40,804 nt of DNA from contig JACQDV010000016.1 in the NCBI GenBank assembly GCA_016200915.1, positions 1-40,804 of the forward strand. The letters run 5' to 3'. Of the stretch, positions 16,756-26,382 are shown one piece after another (the stretch's first letter is position 1; each line of letters opens with the position of its first letter). The stretch is from Sphingobacteriales bacterium (GTDB taxonomy: Bacteria; Bacteroidota; Bacteroidia; Chitinophagales; Chitinophagaceae). A program made the translations under genes and the position numbers. The notes beneath the pieces are model-generated. The model did not search any database. It was not told where the DNA came from and saw only the letters and a program-made list of their open reading frames with translations.

Positions 16756-17376
16756 CTACTTCTTTTTTTGCTGAACGCTGAAACTGTATAATAAACGTAC
16801 GCTAATATTGCTGGCAGTAATTTTACCGGCGTTAGCAGTCCCTTTATTAACCTTTGAAAGTCCGGGAGCATATAGAGCTTCTATACCCAGTCCCGGAATG
16901 TTCTTATTCAATTTATAACCTGCCCCAATGCACCAGCTAAACAGTAAGGAGTTGGTATTGCTTTTAAAGTCATATGCGGTAGGGTTATTAGAGTATTTGC
17001 CTTTTGCCGATAGTAGAAAACCTGCCTGTGGCCCTGTTTCTGCAAAAAAACCATCCCGGGTTTTATATTGCAGCAGCAAAGGTATGTTTAAGCGGTTGAT
17101 GGTAACCACCCCGGTCACTTCTGTACCATTGCTCATGTAACTTTCTTTATAGCCCTCGCCTGAGTGCAACAGGCTGAGATCAATGGCAAAATTTTTAGAC
17201 AATCCAAAATTGCCAAACACCCCGCCACCAAAAAATGCATGGCTTTTAGAGGAGTAAATGTTGTTACTTAATTTTTCATTAGCAAAATTTACCCCGGCTT
17301 TTAAACCAAGTGAAACCTGAGATTGACTATGAAGGAAACACAAAATAATAAAGGAGGTTAAAAGTAACTTTCTCAT
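16756..17376 (-). CDS. Outer-membrane beta-barrel protein (PorT/OMP_b-brl_2-like)
   Basis: 206 residues with signal peptide MRKLLLTSFIILCFLHSQSQ, followed by alternating amphipathic strands: VSLGLKAGVNFANEK, GFFAETGPQAGFLLSAKG and the C-terminal strand ISVRLLYSFSV. The size and GLKAGVNF opening fit the porin-family outer-membrane beta-barrel group common in Bacteroidota. Specific function is not predictable. It stands alone, converging on the tRNA and sharing the terminator with it, and is divergent from the histidine kinase gene (143 bp between starts). Confidence 0.82.
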   Translation of the reverse strand: MRKLLLTSFIILCFLHSQSQVSLGLKAGVNFANEKLSNNIYSSKSHAFFGGGVFGNFGLSKNFAIDLSLLHSGEGYKESYMSNGTEVTGVVTINRLNIPLLLQYKTRDGFFAETGPQAGFLLSAKGKYSNNPTAYDFKSNTNSLLFSWCIGAGYKLNKNIPGLGIEALYAPGLSKVNKGTANAGKITASNISVRLLYSFSVQQKKK

Positions 17377-17518
17377 TGTAATCTTTTTTGGTTATAAAAT
17401 ATTTTTGATAATTGTTTTGTAAAACTGGGGTGCTTTATTTTTTTAAGAAATACTGAGTTTGTAGTACGGGGAAATAAATTTTAGTGTAAATTCATTAGTA
17501 AATCATTCTTAACCTGCT

Positions 17519-19480
17519 ATGCTGCCTGTAAAAACAACTACTTTATATATGCTATTTTTTCTGATAACCTCTTTTTGTGATGCTCAAACCAAAAAAATTG
17601 ACAATCTTCTTACCCGGTTAAAAAAAACTGAAACAAAATATGAACGGTTGAATACTATTCTTACTATTTGTGAAGAATACCAAAGCCTGAACAGGGATAC
17701 GCTATACAACCTGGCACTGGAAGCAAAACTACTTGCTGCCTCACAGCCGGATAAAGAAAAAAAAGGGTTGGCTGCTACGGCTCTTTCAAATGCTTATATG
17801 CAATGGGGCTGGATTGATAGTGCATTGGCTGTGCTTGAACCAATGCTTACAAATGAAAAAAATTACTCCGAAAGCACTTATTTTAAAATGCAAAGAAGTA
17901 ATGCCATGATATATGGTAGCCGGGCTGAATATGAAAAGGCGCTGTCTATACTTTTTCCTGCGTTAAACGGAGCCGAAAAATGGAAAGACACTCTTAATAT
18001 TGCTGCCATCAGTAATTCAATTGGTTCAGTTAGTTTAGCAAGGGGTAAGCCAGATGAAGCGCTTTTATGGATACAAAAAGCCGCTGCGTTAAGTATTGGG
18101 AACGATAAATACAAACCTGTGCTTGCTGCTGCTTACACTAATGCAGCCAATGCGTATTTGCAAAAAGGTGATTTAGATTCTTCAAATCATTATATAGAAC
18201 TGGCAGTTACGCTTTGCCGGGTTACAGAAAATCTTTTTATCCTCGCTACTGCCTTGCGCCTTCAGGTTAATATACTTACCATCAAAAAAAAATTTGCAGA
18301 AGCTGAACTTGCCCTGAAAGAAATGATTACTACCCGCAAACTTACAAGGGGAACTAATTTTTTTGTAGAAGATAATATTCAGCTTGCCGATTTTTATGCA
18401 AACACCGGGCAATTAGATAAGGCCATTGAATTTTGCCTGAGCATGTTAAAGACCGGAAACGTTTATGACACTGCATCGGCACAATTCCCCATTTTAACTA
18501 ACGACCCCAAACTAAGACTTGAATTCACAATGGCGCTTGCCAAATATTACAAACAGGGAAACAGGTTAAAAGAATACCAGGAAACGCTGGAACAAATATT
18601 GCTATTGAAAGACTCATTGTACGAGGCTAACTCAGCACAGGCTATTGCAGAGTCAGAAACTAAATATGAAGTGCAGAAAAAGGAAAATACAATTTTACAG
18701 CAGAAGTATAGTTTGCAAAAAAACCGTTTTCTTTTATCTGGCTCAATAGCTTTACTGGTAATGACAATGATTATTAGTTACTTTATTTTCAGAGACTACC
18801 GGCGTAAACAAAAAATTAAAATGAACATTGCATTAGCTGAAGAACAGGCTAAGGCGGAAATATATGTACAAAAAGCTGAGGAAAAAGAAAGAATGCGGAT
18901 TGCCGCTGATCTGCATGATAATATTGGCGCCTATGCTTCTGCTATAAGAACGGATGTGGACAAAATTGCACAGGGCAACCCCCGGCATGCAACAAATAAT
19001 TTAAGAAACCTGCAGCAGCACTCACAGGAAATTATGAATTCATTGCGGGATACCATTTGGGTGCTTAATAAAGAAAACATCACCATCACCGGTATTAGTG
19101 ATCGTATAAAAGATTATGTCAATAAATTACGACCTTCTTACGAAAATGTGCAGTTCAGTATTGAAGAAGATATAACCAACGATATCCGTGTTAATTCACA
19201 AACGGCGCTAAATATTTTTCGTATTGTGCAGGAGACCATACACAACTCTTTAAAACACAGTAACGCAAGCAATGTGAACATTACTGTTCAAAGCTCAGCC
19301 ACAACAACAGTAACTATTAATGATAATGGAAAAGGAATGGACAAGCTGCACCAAAACAAAAACGGAAACGGGTTTATTAATATGCAGGCAAGGGCTGCCG
19401 AATCTAAATTAAATCTGTTCGTTAATTCCGTAACCGATGCAGGTACATCGGTGCGTATTGAATTGCCTACTACAAATTGA
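17519..19480 (+). CDS. TPR-containing sensor histidine kinase (NarX/HPK7 type)
   Basis: 653 residues: signal peptide (to about 22), TPR-like helical repeats to about 385, one membrane helix at about 403-424, and a short coiled coil. The HisKA_3 dimerisation region follows with the phospho-acceptor His466 in RIAADLHDNIGAYASAI. The HATPase domain has NIFRIVQETIHNSLKHS (N box) and NDNGKGMDKL (G1 box). It would sense a periplasmic signal through the TPR domain and phosphorylate the LuxR-type regulator encoded 51 bp downstream of its stop (by ATG). This TPR-HK/LuxR arrangement is common in Bacteroidota. Confidence 0.9.
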   Translation: MLPVKTTTLYMLFFLITSFCDAQTKKIDNLLTRLKKTETKYERLNTILTICEEYQSLNRDTLYNLALEAKLLAASQPDKEKKGLAATALSNAYMQWGWIDSALAVLEPMLTNEKNYSESTYFKMQRSNAMIYGSRAEYEKALSILFPALNGAEKWKDTLNIAAISNSIGSVSLARGKPDEALLWIQKAAALSIGNDKYKPVLAAAYTNAANAYLQKGDLDSSNHYIELAVTLCRVTENLFILATALRLQVNILTIKKKFAEAELALKEMITTRKLTRGTNFFVEDNIQLADFYANTGQLDKAIEFCLSMLKTGNVYDTASAQFPILTNDPKLRLEFTMALAKYYKQGNRLKEYQETLEQILLLKDSLYEANSAQAIAESETKYEVQKKENTILQQKYSLQKNRFLLSGSIALLVMTMIISYFIFRDYRRKQKIKMNIALAEEQAKAEIYVQKAEEKERMRIAADLHDNIGAYASAIRTDVDKIAQGNPRHATNNLRNLQQHSQEIMNSLRDTIWVLNKENITITGISDRIKDYVNKLRPSYENVQFSIEEDITNDIRVNSQTALNIFRIVQETIHNSLKHSNASNVNITVQSSATTTVTINDNGKGMDKLHQNKNGNGFINMQARAAESKLNLFVNSVTDAGTSVRIELPTTN

Positions 19481-19531
19481 GTATTGAACAGTGGATTAAA
19501 AATTATTCATTTTACAGGTAAGACAATCAAC

Positions 19532-20218
19532 ATGACAAAAATTTTCCGGATAGGACTTGTGGATGACAAGGCAGTAAACCGAAACAACATTGCCGGTAAA
19601 ATAAAACAGTTTAAAGAGCTTGATTTTTGCTTTGTTGCCGTAAACGGAAATGATTGCCTGGAACAATTGAAAGGGTTGCCAACTGAAAAAATGCCACACA
19701 TAATTTTTATGGACCTGGAAATGCCGGAAATGGATGGCATACAAACTATTTATATTGCAAGGTCGTTATATCCCGAAATTTATTTTATTGTGCTTACAGT
19801 ATTTGATGATGATGATAAGATTTTTGAAGCCATTAAAGCCGGTGCACATGGTTATTTGCTGAAAGACGAGGGCGATAAAGAAATATATGAAGCTATCATA
19901 AATGTTGTTGAATTGGGTGGCGCCCCCATGAGTGCCGCCATTGCCCGTAAAGCTTTAAACCTGCTTGGCCGTTCTGAAATCTCCGGCAAAGAAAAAGTTA
20001 TTGAACCCGGTTTTCTTGACCCACTGCTTACCGAACGAGAAAAAGAAATTTTGCAATATACCGTTAAGGGTTACGATGCCAAACGGATTGCTTCGGTACT
20101 AGATATTAGTTTTTTAACCATCCGCAAACATATAGCCAACATATACCAGAAATTGCATGTAAACAGCAAAGCACAAATTATCAGTATGGTGCACAAGAAC
20201 AACTGGCTGAAAGATTAA
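19532..20218 (+). CDS. NarL/LuxR-family response regulator
   Basis: The ATG at 19532 (MTKIFRIGLVDDK) is chosen over a TTG at 19484 because the receiver domain begins right there. The receiver has the acidic pair VDD, phospho-acceptor Asp61 in HIIFMDLEMPEMDG and the Lys in YLLKDEG. The C-terminal LuxR helix-turn-helix is LTEREKEILQYTVKGYDAKR through KLHVNSKAQII. It is the cognate partner of the upstream kinase. The two secreted paralogues downstream (20395 and 21184) may be targets, although a 176-bp gap separates them. Confidence 0.9.
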   Translation: MTKIFRIGLVDDKAVNRNNIAGKIKQFKELDFCFVAVNGNDCLEQLKGLPTEKMPHIIFMDLEMPEMDGIQTIYIARSLYPEIYFIVLTVFDDDDKIFEAIKAGAHGYLLKDEGDKEIYEAIINVVELGGAPMSAAIARKALNLLGRSEISGKEKVIEPGFLDPLLTEREKEILQYTVKGYDAKRIASVLDISFLTIRKHIANIYQKLHVNSKAQIISMVHKNNWLKD

Positions 20219-20394
20219 ACAAGCAATGTATTTTATAAACATTTCGTTTTGTGCCAAATCGGTGTGCTGTTTTTTCGATTTTGAAATATTTTTAATTACC
20301 CATTTTCAATTTTACTTATAAAGCAGCACATATAAAATCATACAGCACTTGTTATAAATGCCATTTTTATTTTAATTTTAAAGAAATTATTGGC

Positions 20395-21138
20395 ATGAGT
20401 AAATTAAGAGCCAGTCTGGCACTTGTTATTTTATCCTTTCTTTCCAATAGCGTTTTTTCACAGCCAGGAGATCCTAATGCTGGCCCTACCATTAATATTG
20501 GTGGCGACGGAACAACCACCACTTTAGGATCGTTGCTGGGAAACAGAATATTTCCGCTGGAGACTTATAGTGAGGTATCGGGTTCACCGTATTTTCTTGA
20601 TTCGTTTACTAATTGTGTTATTACCACTAAAAAAGGGCAAAAGTATGCTTACAATAAAATGCGGATGAATTTACATTCTCAAAAAATTCATTTCCTGGAT
20701 AAAAATAATACCGAACTGGTGGTGGATGATGATGTAATAACAAGGATTGTCTTTTTGAAACAGGGCGTTGATACAATAGCAGGATTTGCCTTTTCCTGTA
20801 ATTACCCGGCTATCGGAAAAAACAATAGTCTAACTTATTATCTTGAAGTAAATTCAGGCAGGGCAAGAATGCTTCAATTAATTTCAAAAGATGTTGGTTC
20901 TTCCAATATGGTTACCGGGCAAGTTGCTAAAAAGGAATTTAAAGAACACAAAGAATATTTTATGTATAACGAGAACCATTCTAAAATGGAACGCTTTAAA
21001 AAAGGAAAAGAATCGGTATTGGATTTATTAAGAGATAAGAAAGACCTGGTGGAGAAATTTATTAACGATAATAACCTGAATTGTAAGTCAGCAGAGGATG
21101 TTGTAAAAGTATTTGATTATTACAATTCTTTAAAATAA
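20395..21138 (+). CDS. Secreted protein of unknown function, first of a tandem pair
   Basis: 247 residues with signal peptide ending SNSVFSQ and a short Gly/Thr-rich linker (INIGGDGTTTT). The conserved body is shared with the next gene: FPLETY, YFLDS, KIHFLDKN, ELVVDDDV, GVDTIAGFAFSCNYP. The C-terminus, LDLLRDKKDLVEKFINDNN then VFDYYNSLK, is a feature seen in Bacteroidota hypothetical secreted proteins. I do not recognise a named function. The two Cys residues (FTNC and SCNYP) could form a disulfide. The 176-bp upstream gap shows no clear -7 box. Confidence 0.75.
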   Translation: MSKLRASLALVILSFLSNSVFSQPGDPNAGPTINIGGDGTTTTLGSLLGNRIFPLETYSEVSGSPYFLDSFTNCVITTKKGQKYAYNKMRMNLHSQKIHFLDKNNTELVVDDDVITRIVFLKQGVDTIAGFAFSCNYPAIGKNNSLTYYLEVNSGRARMLQLISKDVGSSNMVTGQVAKKEFKEHKEYFMYNENHSKMERFKKGKESVLDLLRDKKDLVEKFINDNNLNCKSAEDVVKVFDYYNSLK

Positions 21139-21183
21139 GCAAGCGGTTATATTCCATATCCTTTAACCATTAAAATTTCTGAT

Positions 21184-21885
21184 ATGAAAAAGTTATTATC
21201 AATCTTATTATTATTTGCTTGTGTCAATTCAGTAAAAAGTCAGATTGCTGACCCCACTAGTATGACATTAGGCACCCTCATCAGAAATTTTATTTTCCCC
21301 ATTGAAACCTATACAGAAATAAAAGGTACTCCGTATTTCCTGGATTCATCCTTTAATTCATCTGTTATTTACCTGAAAGACGGGAAACGGTATTCCTGCG
21401 ATAAAATGAGAATTGACCTCTTTGCCAATAAAATTCATTTCTTAGATAATAACAAAGTAGAGCTGGTTGTTGATGATAATGTTGTGGAACGGGTTGTTTT
21501 CTTCCGCCAGGGTGTGGATACCATTGCCGGGTTTGGATTTTCCTGTAATTACCCGGTCATCGGGAAAAACACTGCACAAACATACTATTTGGAAGAAAAT
21601 TATGGCAAGGCAAGGGTATTAGTATATTTATCAAAAGAAGTGACTTATTCAAAAATGGTTACCGGCTTATTCCCTGAAAAATACTTCCTGGAAAAGAAAG
21701 AATATTTTATTTATAACGAGAACCGTTTAAGGATGGAGCGTTTGAGGAAAAATAAAGAATTTGTGCTGGATATCCTTCGGGACAAACAGACCGAAGTGTC
21801 CAAATTCATATCAGATAATAATTTGAAGTGCAAATCAGTTGCCGATATCATTAAAGTGTTTGAATATTATAACACATTAAAATAA
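21184..21885 (+). CDS. Secreted protein of unknown function, second of a tandem pair
   Basis: 233 residues with signal peptide MKKLLSILLLFACVNSVKSQ. It is clearly homologous to the preceding protein along its whole length: FPIETYTEIKGTPYFLDSS, NKIHFLDNNKVELVVDDNV, GVDTIAGFGFSCNYPVIGKN. The insert linker of the first copy is missing. The first Cys of the first copy is here replaced (SFNSSV), while the SCNYP Cys is kept. The gap from the first gene is 45 bp, so both probably arose by tandem duplication and share a transcript. Confidence 0.75.
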   Translation: MKKLLSILLLFACVNSVKSQIADPTSMTLGTLIRNFIFPIETYTEIKGTPYFLDSSFNSSVIYLKDGKRYSCDKMRIDLFANKIHFLDNNKVELVVDDNVVERVVFFRQGVDTIAGFGFSCNYPVIGKNTAQTYYLEENYGKARVLVYLSKEVTYSKMVTGLFPEKYFLEKKEYFIYNENRLRMERLRKNKEFVLDILRDKQTEVSKFISDNNLKCKSVADIIKVFEYYNTLK

Positions 21886-22024
21886 TCAGTCATTCAGGAG
21901 GGTATTTACCATTCTCTATATCACATTTTCCAGCCAAATTTTCAATCTTTTAGTTATACACAATTCGTGAATAACTATAAAGCAAACTGTGGAATATTCA
22001 AATTTTTTTTGCAGTTGAAACCGA

Positions 22025-22032
22025 TATATTTG
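22025..22032 (+). promoter_or_regulatory. Candidate -7 box of the smc gene
   Basis: TATATTTG fits TAnnTTTG and lies 22 nt before the GTG start. A T-rich segment ending in TTTG (22008-22011) is upstream, but at a short 13-nt spacing. Confidence 0.4.
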
Positions 22033-22054
22033 CCACTTACTAAAATTGTGAACA

Positions 22055-25000
22055 GTGCGATTAAAGAGTTTAGAAATCAAAGGGTTTAAAAGTTTTGCTG
22101 ATAAAACTGTTATCAACTTCGATGAAGGTGTTACCGGCATCATTGGCCCTAACGGATGCGGTAAAAGTAATATCATCGATTCCATTCGCTGGGTAATTGG
22201 TGAACATAAGATCAGTAACCTGAGGAGTGAGAACTTAGAAAGTCTTGTCTTCAACGGCTCTAAAAGCCGCAGTGCATCTGGTTTGGCTGAAGTGAGTTTG
22301 ACATTTGAAAACACCAAGAACCTGTTGCCAACTGAATTCAATACCGTAACCATCAGCCGTAAATATTATAAAAGTGGCGAGAGTGAATATCGGTTAAACG
22401 ATGTTAGCTGCCGCTTAAAAGATATTCATAATCTTTTTCTTGATACGGGTGTAAGCAATGATAGTTATGCGATCATCGAATTAGGAATGGTAGATGATAT
22501 CATTAAGGATAAGGATAACAGCCGCCGTAAGATGCTGGAGCAGGCTGCGGGAATTTCTATCTACAAAACCCGTAAGAAAGAAGCGAAATTAAAACTGGAT
22601 GCCACTGAACAGGACCTTGCCCGTATTGAAGACTTGTTGTTTGAATTAAACAACCAGTTAAAAACATTAGAAAGCCAGGCCAAGAAGGCGGAGAAATATT
22701 ACGAGATAAAGAAAGAGTATAAAGAAGTTTCTGTTGAATTAGCTAAAGCCGCATTAGAAGGATTCAACATCACTTACAAATCACTTAACGAACAAACAGA
22801 AACAGAAACGGATAAAAGAATTCAGTTAGAAGCCTCCATTGCACAAATGGAAGCAGGATTAGAAGGAGAGAAAGTTGGCTTTATTGAAAAAGAAAGAGAA
22901 CTGCAATCTTTACAACATACTTTCAACGATTTGCTGAATGATTTACGTGGTAAGGAAAGTGAAAAGAGTTTATCTGTTCAGCGTTTGCAGTATTTGAAAG
23001 AAAAAGAAGCCGGTATAAAAGATTTCTTAGAAAAGAGTGAAGGGCAATTAAAAGGTATTGAAGAAGGAATTGCTTTTACTTCTCAGCAAATACACGATGA
23101 AGAAAATGTGCTGAATGAATTACAGGGTAAACTGGATGAATTAAAAAATACTGTAGACGATAAACGCCGGGTGTTTGATGAAAAGCGCAGTCATGTAGAT
23201 GAACTAAGAAAAGAAAACCAGGCAATACAACGCAACCAGTTTGAAGCAGAAAAGAAAGTAGCGGTTGCTGATACTTCTATCGCCAACCTGCAGCGCAGCA
23301 TTTATCAGTTAAAAGATGAACAGCAGCAACGACAGGAGCAATTACGCCAGTTAGAAGCAGAGAAACAACAGAAAGAACACGAATTAGGCAACAAAAAAGC
23401 AGAATTAGAAAACCTGCAGCAACAACACGAGTTTACCAAAGATCAGATATTACAAACGCAGCAGATAATGGAAACGCTGCGTAATCAATTAGCTGAAGAA
23501 AACCGTAAGCTCGACAGTAAAAAGAACGAGCATGGTTTATTGAAAAGCCTGATTGATTCCATGGAAGGTTACCCGGAGAGTGTGAAGTTCTTACACAACA
23601 ATACTAACTGGAACCATACCGCACCAATATTATCTGATATTATTTATTGTAAAGAAGAGTACAGAACTGCCATTGAAAATCTTTTAGAGCAATACCTCAA
23701 CTATTATGTTGTGGAAAATTTACGGGAAGGATTGCAGGCCGTGCAGTTATTACACGAAAGCCAGAAGGGTAAGGCCAATTTCTTCCTCTTAGATAAATTT
23801 GATGGATTTAACGGCGACAACAGTTTGGCATCGCTTCAAATTCCTAATGCTATTCCTGCATTGGAAGTGGTGGAGATTGACCCTAAGTACCGCAATCTTG
23901 CCAAATATTTATTGGGCAATGTATTTATTGCCAGCAATGAAGAAGCATTAAATACTGATGCAGATGCTATCATCGTAGAAAAGAGTGGAAAGTTTTATAA
24001 AGGTAAATATTCACTCACCGGTGGAAGCATTGGTTTATTTGAAGGAAAGAAATTGGGTCGTGTAAAGAATCTTGAAAAATTAGAAGAAGAAATATTGGAG
24101 CAGGAGAGAGTGGTGCTCGATTTAAAATCAACTATTCAAATCCGCCACAACGAAGTGATTGGTTATAACGAGCAGTTGAAAGAAAATGCCATCAAGCAAA
24201 CGGAACAGGAAATAAATCAGCTGACCAACCAGGTATATGCACTCCAGAATAAAATGGAGAACCTGAACGGGATGGAGAATAATGCTGTTCAGCGTTTGCA
24301 GGATTTGGAAGGACAATTGGAACAAAATCATGATGCTATTGCTTCAGAAAGAGAAGAGTTAGATAAACTGAATACACAATTAGATGAACTGAGTGAACGT
24401 ATCGGTTTAGTAGAACAGGATTACAGTACTGCAGAGCAGGAATATAATTTTGCTAACGCAGCTTTCAATGAAAATAATTTAAGTTACACCCGTCAGCAAA
24501 GTAAGCTGGCAGCATTGAAACAGGAGTTAGATTTCAAAACTAATCAACTGAATGATTTAAGAACGCAAATTGAAAGCAACTCCACTCAATTAACAGAAGC
24601 AGCTTCCAATATTGTAGAATCTCACTCCATATTAGAAGGGCTTGAAGCAACTTTAGTAAGCTTATTGCAGAATAAAGAAGCAGAAGAAAAGCGGTTGAAC
24701 GAAGCAGACCAGGCTTATTACAATATGCGTAATGCATTGGGTGAAAAAGAAAGTGAGCTCCGTCATTTAGTAAAAGAAAAAGAAATAGTAGAACACCTGC
24801 TGGCTGAAATAAAAGACAAACTCAACGAACTGAAACTTCAGTTAGCAGGAATGAAAGAAAGATTGAGTGTGGAGTTTAAAGTTGATTTGGAACAAGTATT
24901 GGATGAAGCCCGTACAACTGATACACCGCAGGAAGAATTACAGGCTGCTGTTGACCGCATGAAGAAGCGGTTGGAAAATATGGGCGAAGTAAACCCAACA

Positions 25001-25585
25001 GCAATAGAAGCCTTTACTGAAATGAAGAAGCGTTATGAATTTATCCTGGAACAAAAGAATGATTTAGTAAGTGCCAAAGAAAGTTTGATGCAAACCATCC
25101 AGGAAGTGGAAGCAACCGCTAATCAGCAGTTCTTAGATACGTTTAACCAGGTGAGAGAAAACTTCCAGAAAGTATTTAAGGCATTGTTTACAGAAGAAGA
25201 TACAGCAGATATGGTGCTGGAGAATCCTGAGAACTTAGCTGAAACAGGAATTGATATTGTAGCAAAACCAAAAGGTAAGCGTCCATCTTCTATCACACAG
25301 CTGAGTGGTGGTGAGAAGACATTGACGGCAACCGCATTGTTGTTTGCTATCTACTTAATCAAACCGGCTCCGTTCTGTATCCTTGATGAGGTGGATGCTC
25401 CGCTGGATGATGCCAATGTAGGCAAGTTCACCAATATGATTCGTAAGTTCAGTGAGAACTCACAGTTCATCATAGTAACACATAATAAACAAACCATGGG
25501 TAGTGTAGATGTTATTTATGGTGTAACCATGCAGGAAGCTGGTGTAAGTAAATTAGTGCCCGTAGATTTTAGAGGATTAAATTGA
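22055..25585 (+). CDS. smc: Chromosome segregation protein SMC
   Basis: 1176 residues, the full SMC length, starting at a GTG (MRLKSLEIKGFKSFADKT). The N-terminal ATPase half carries the Walker A GPNGCGKSN at about 31-39. Long coiled coils flank a hinge at about 508-670. The C-terminal half has the ABC signature LSGGEK near 1083 and the Walker B FCILDEVDAPLDD near 1105. SMC organises and segregates the chromosome with ScpA and ScpB, neither of which is in the window. It has its own -7 box upstream and a good terminator 29 bp downstream, so it is likely a single-gene unit. Confidence 0.96.
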   Translation: MRLKSLEIKGFKSFADKTVINFDEGVTGIIGPNGCGKSNIIDSIRWVIGEHKISNLRSENLESLVFNGSKSRSASGLAEVSLTFENTKNLLPTEFNTVTISRKYYKSGESEYRLNDVSCRLKDIHNLFLDTGVSNDSYAIIELGMVDDIIKDKDNSRRKMLEQAAGISIYKTRKKEAKLKLDATEQDLARIEDLLFELNNQLKTLESQAKKAEKYYEIKKEYKEVSVELAKAALEGFNITYKSLNEQTETETDKRIQLEASIAQMEAGLEGEKVGFIEKERELQSLQHTFNDLLNDLRGKESEKSLSVQRLQYLKEKEAGIKDFLEKSEGQLKGIEEGIAFTSQQIHDEENVLNELQGKLDELKNTVDDKRRVFDEKRSHVDELRKENQAIQRNQFEAEKKVAVADTSIANLQRSIYQLKDEQQQRQEQLRQLEAEKQQKEHELGNKKAELENLQQQHEFTKDQILQTQQIMETLRNQLAEENRKLDSKKNEHGLLKSLIDSMEGYPESVKFLHNNTNWNHTAPILSDIIYCKEEYRTAIENLLEQYLNYYVVENLREGLQAVQLLHESQKGKANFFLLDKFDGFNGDNSLASLQIPNAIPALEVVEIDPKYRNLAKYLLGNVFIASNEEALNTDADAIIVEKSGKFYKGKYSLTGGSIGLFEGKKLGRVKNLEKLEEEILEQERVVLDLKSTIQIRHNEVIGYNEQLKENAIKQTEQEINQLTNQVYALQNKMENLNGMENNAVQRLQDLEGQLEQNHDAIASEREELDKLNTQLDELSERIGLVEQDYSTAEQEYNFANAAFNENNLSYTRQQSKLAALKQELDFKTNQLNDLRTQIESNSTQLTEAASNIVESHSILEGLEATLVSLLQNKEAEEKRLNEADQAYYNMRNALGEKESELRHLVKEKEIVEHLLAEIKDKLNELKLQLAGMKERLSVEFKVDLEQVLDEARTTDTPQEELQAAVDRMKKRLENMGEVNPTAIEAFTEMKKRYEFILEQKNDLVSAKESLMQTIQEVEATANQQFLDTFNQVRENFQKVFKALFTEEDTADMVLENPENLAETGIDIVAKPKGKRPSSITQLSGGEKTLTATALLFAIYLIKPAPFCILDEVDAPLDDANVGKFTNMIRKFSENSQFIIVTHNKQTMGSVDVIYGVTMQEAGVSKLVPVDFRGLN

Positions 25586-25613
25586 CCGTACAAATAGTTA
25601 GTAAGTATAGAAC

Positions 25614-25637
25614 GTCCGGCGATGAGCCGGACTTTTT
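25614..25637 (+). terminator. Rho-independent terminator after smc
   Basis: GTCCGGC (25614-25620) pairs with GCCGGAC (25626-25632) around GATGA, followed by TTTTT. The next gene starts only 16 nt later. Confidence 0.85.
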
Positions 25638-25652
25638 ATTTAATTTTACTTT

Positions 25653-25871
25653 ATGCCGGATGAAAAAAATAAATACAGGTTAGACAGAACTGCTTTTAAA
25701 ATAATGACAGTTGAAGAAGCAGATAAGGAGATGAGGGATTACAGGGATACTTCATATAAAGAAAGGCTTGAAGTAGCCCTTTATTTAACCAGTATTGCGT
25801 ACAAATTTGATATGTCAAATCCCCCGAGAATTGACAGATCGGCATTTCAAATCAGTAAATTGAATGGGTAA
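25653..25871 (+). CDS. Small protein paired with a nucleotidyltransferase, unknown function
   Basis: 72 residues, highly charged. A motif is repeated at each end: LDRTAFKI at 10-17 and IDRSAFQI at 60-67, with a helical stretch between (KERLEVALYLTSIAYKF). The stop overlaps the following nucleotidyltransferase start by 8 bp, so the two are translationally coupled. No known family is recognised. Such small partners beside a stand-alone nucleotidyltransferase often prove to be toxin-antitoxin modules; that is inference only. Confidence 0.7.
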   Translation: MPDEKNKYRLDRTAFKIMTVEEADKEMRDYRDTSYKERLEVALYLTSIAYKFDMSNPPRIDRSAFQISKLNG

Positions 25872-26316
25872 TATTTTTAACCAGGATTTCAGGGATTTCA
25901 TACAAGCATTTAATGATAATGATGTAGAATATATCCTCGTAGGAGGTTTTGCAGTGATTTTACATGGCCATGCGAGAGTTACCGGTGACATGGATTTGTG
26001 GGTAAATAATACAGAAGATAATTATAATAAAATTCTGATAGCGTTTAAGCAATTTGGAATGCCGGTTTTTGACATGTCAAAAGAACTTTTTTTGGATAAT
26101 AAAAACCAGGATGTTTTTAAGTTTGGTAGAAAACCAGTTGCGATTGATATTATGACAAAAGTAAAAGGGTTGGACTTTTCTGAGTGTATTAAATTTGTGA
26201 TTGAATTTTATGACGATGAATTGAAAGTAATAACACTTCATAAAAATCACCTGATAAAGGCCAAAAAAGCTGCAGGAAGGCTAAAGGATATTGACGACAT
26301 TAATTGGTTGAGTTAA
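25864..26316 (+). CDS. Stand-alone nucleotidyltransferase (pol-beta fold)
   Basis: 150 residues. The signature of the minimal nucleotidyltransferase fold is present: VGGFAVILHGHARVTGDMDLWV (GG followed by DxD) and a third acidic residue in PVAIDIMTKV. The C-terminus holds a His- and Lys-rich helix (HKNHLIKAKKAAGRLKDIDD). The catalytic residues look intact. Relatives include AbiEii-like antitoxin or toxin nucleotidyltransferases and aminoglycoside-type enzymes; the substrate here is unknown. It overlaps the small protein gene upstream. 66 bp separate its stop from the coaD ATG. Confidence 0.78.
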   Translation: MGNIFNQDFRDFIQAFNDNDVEYILVGGFAVILHGHARVTGDMDLWVNNTEDNYNKILIAFKQFGMPVFDMSKELFLDNKNQDVFKFGRKPVAIDIMTKVKGLDFSECIKFVIEFYDDELKVITLHKNHLIKAKKAAGRLKDIDDINWLS

Positions 26317-26382
26317 AAATAAATTTCCGCTTCCTTCTCTCAATTCCTTATTTTGTGTGTACAATTAACCAACTGCTCCTCT

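Noticed and set aside
21916-22353. Minus-strand 145-codon frame at the start of smc
   Set aside because: It is antisense to the conserved Walker A region of SMC and has no recognisable features.
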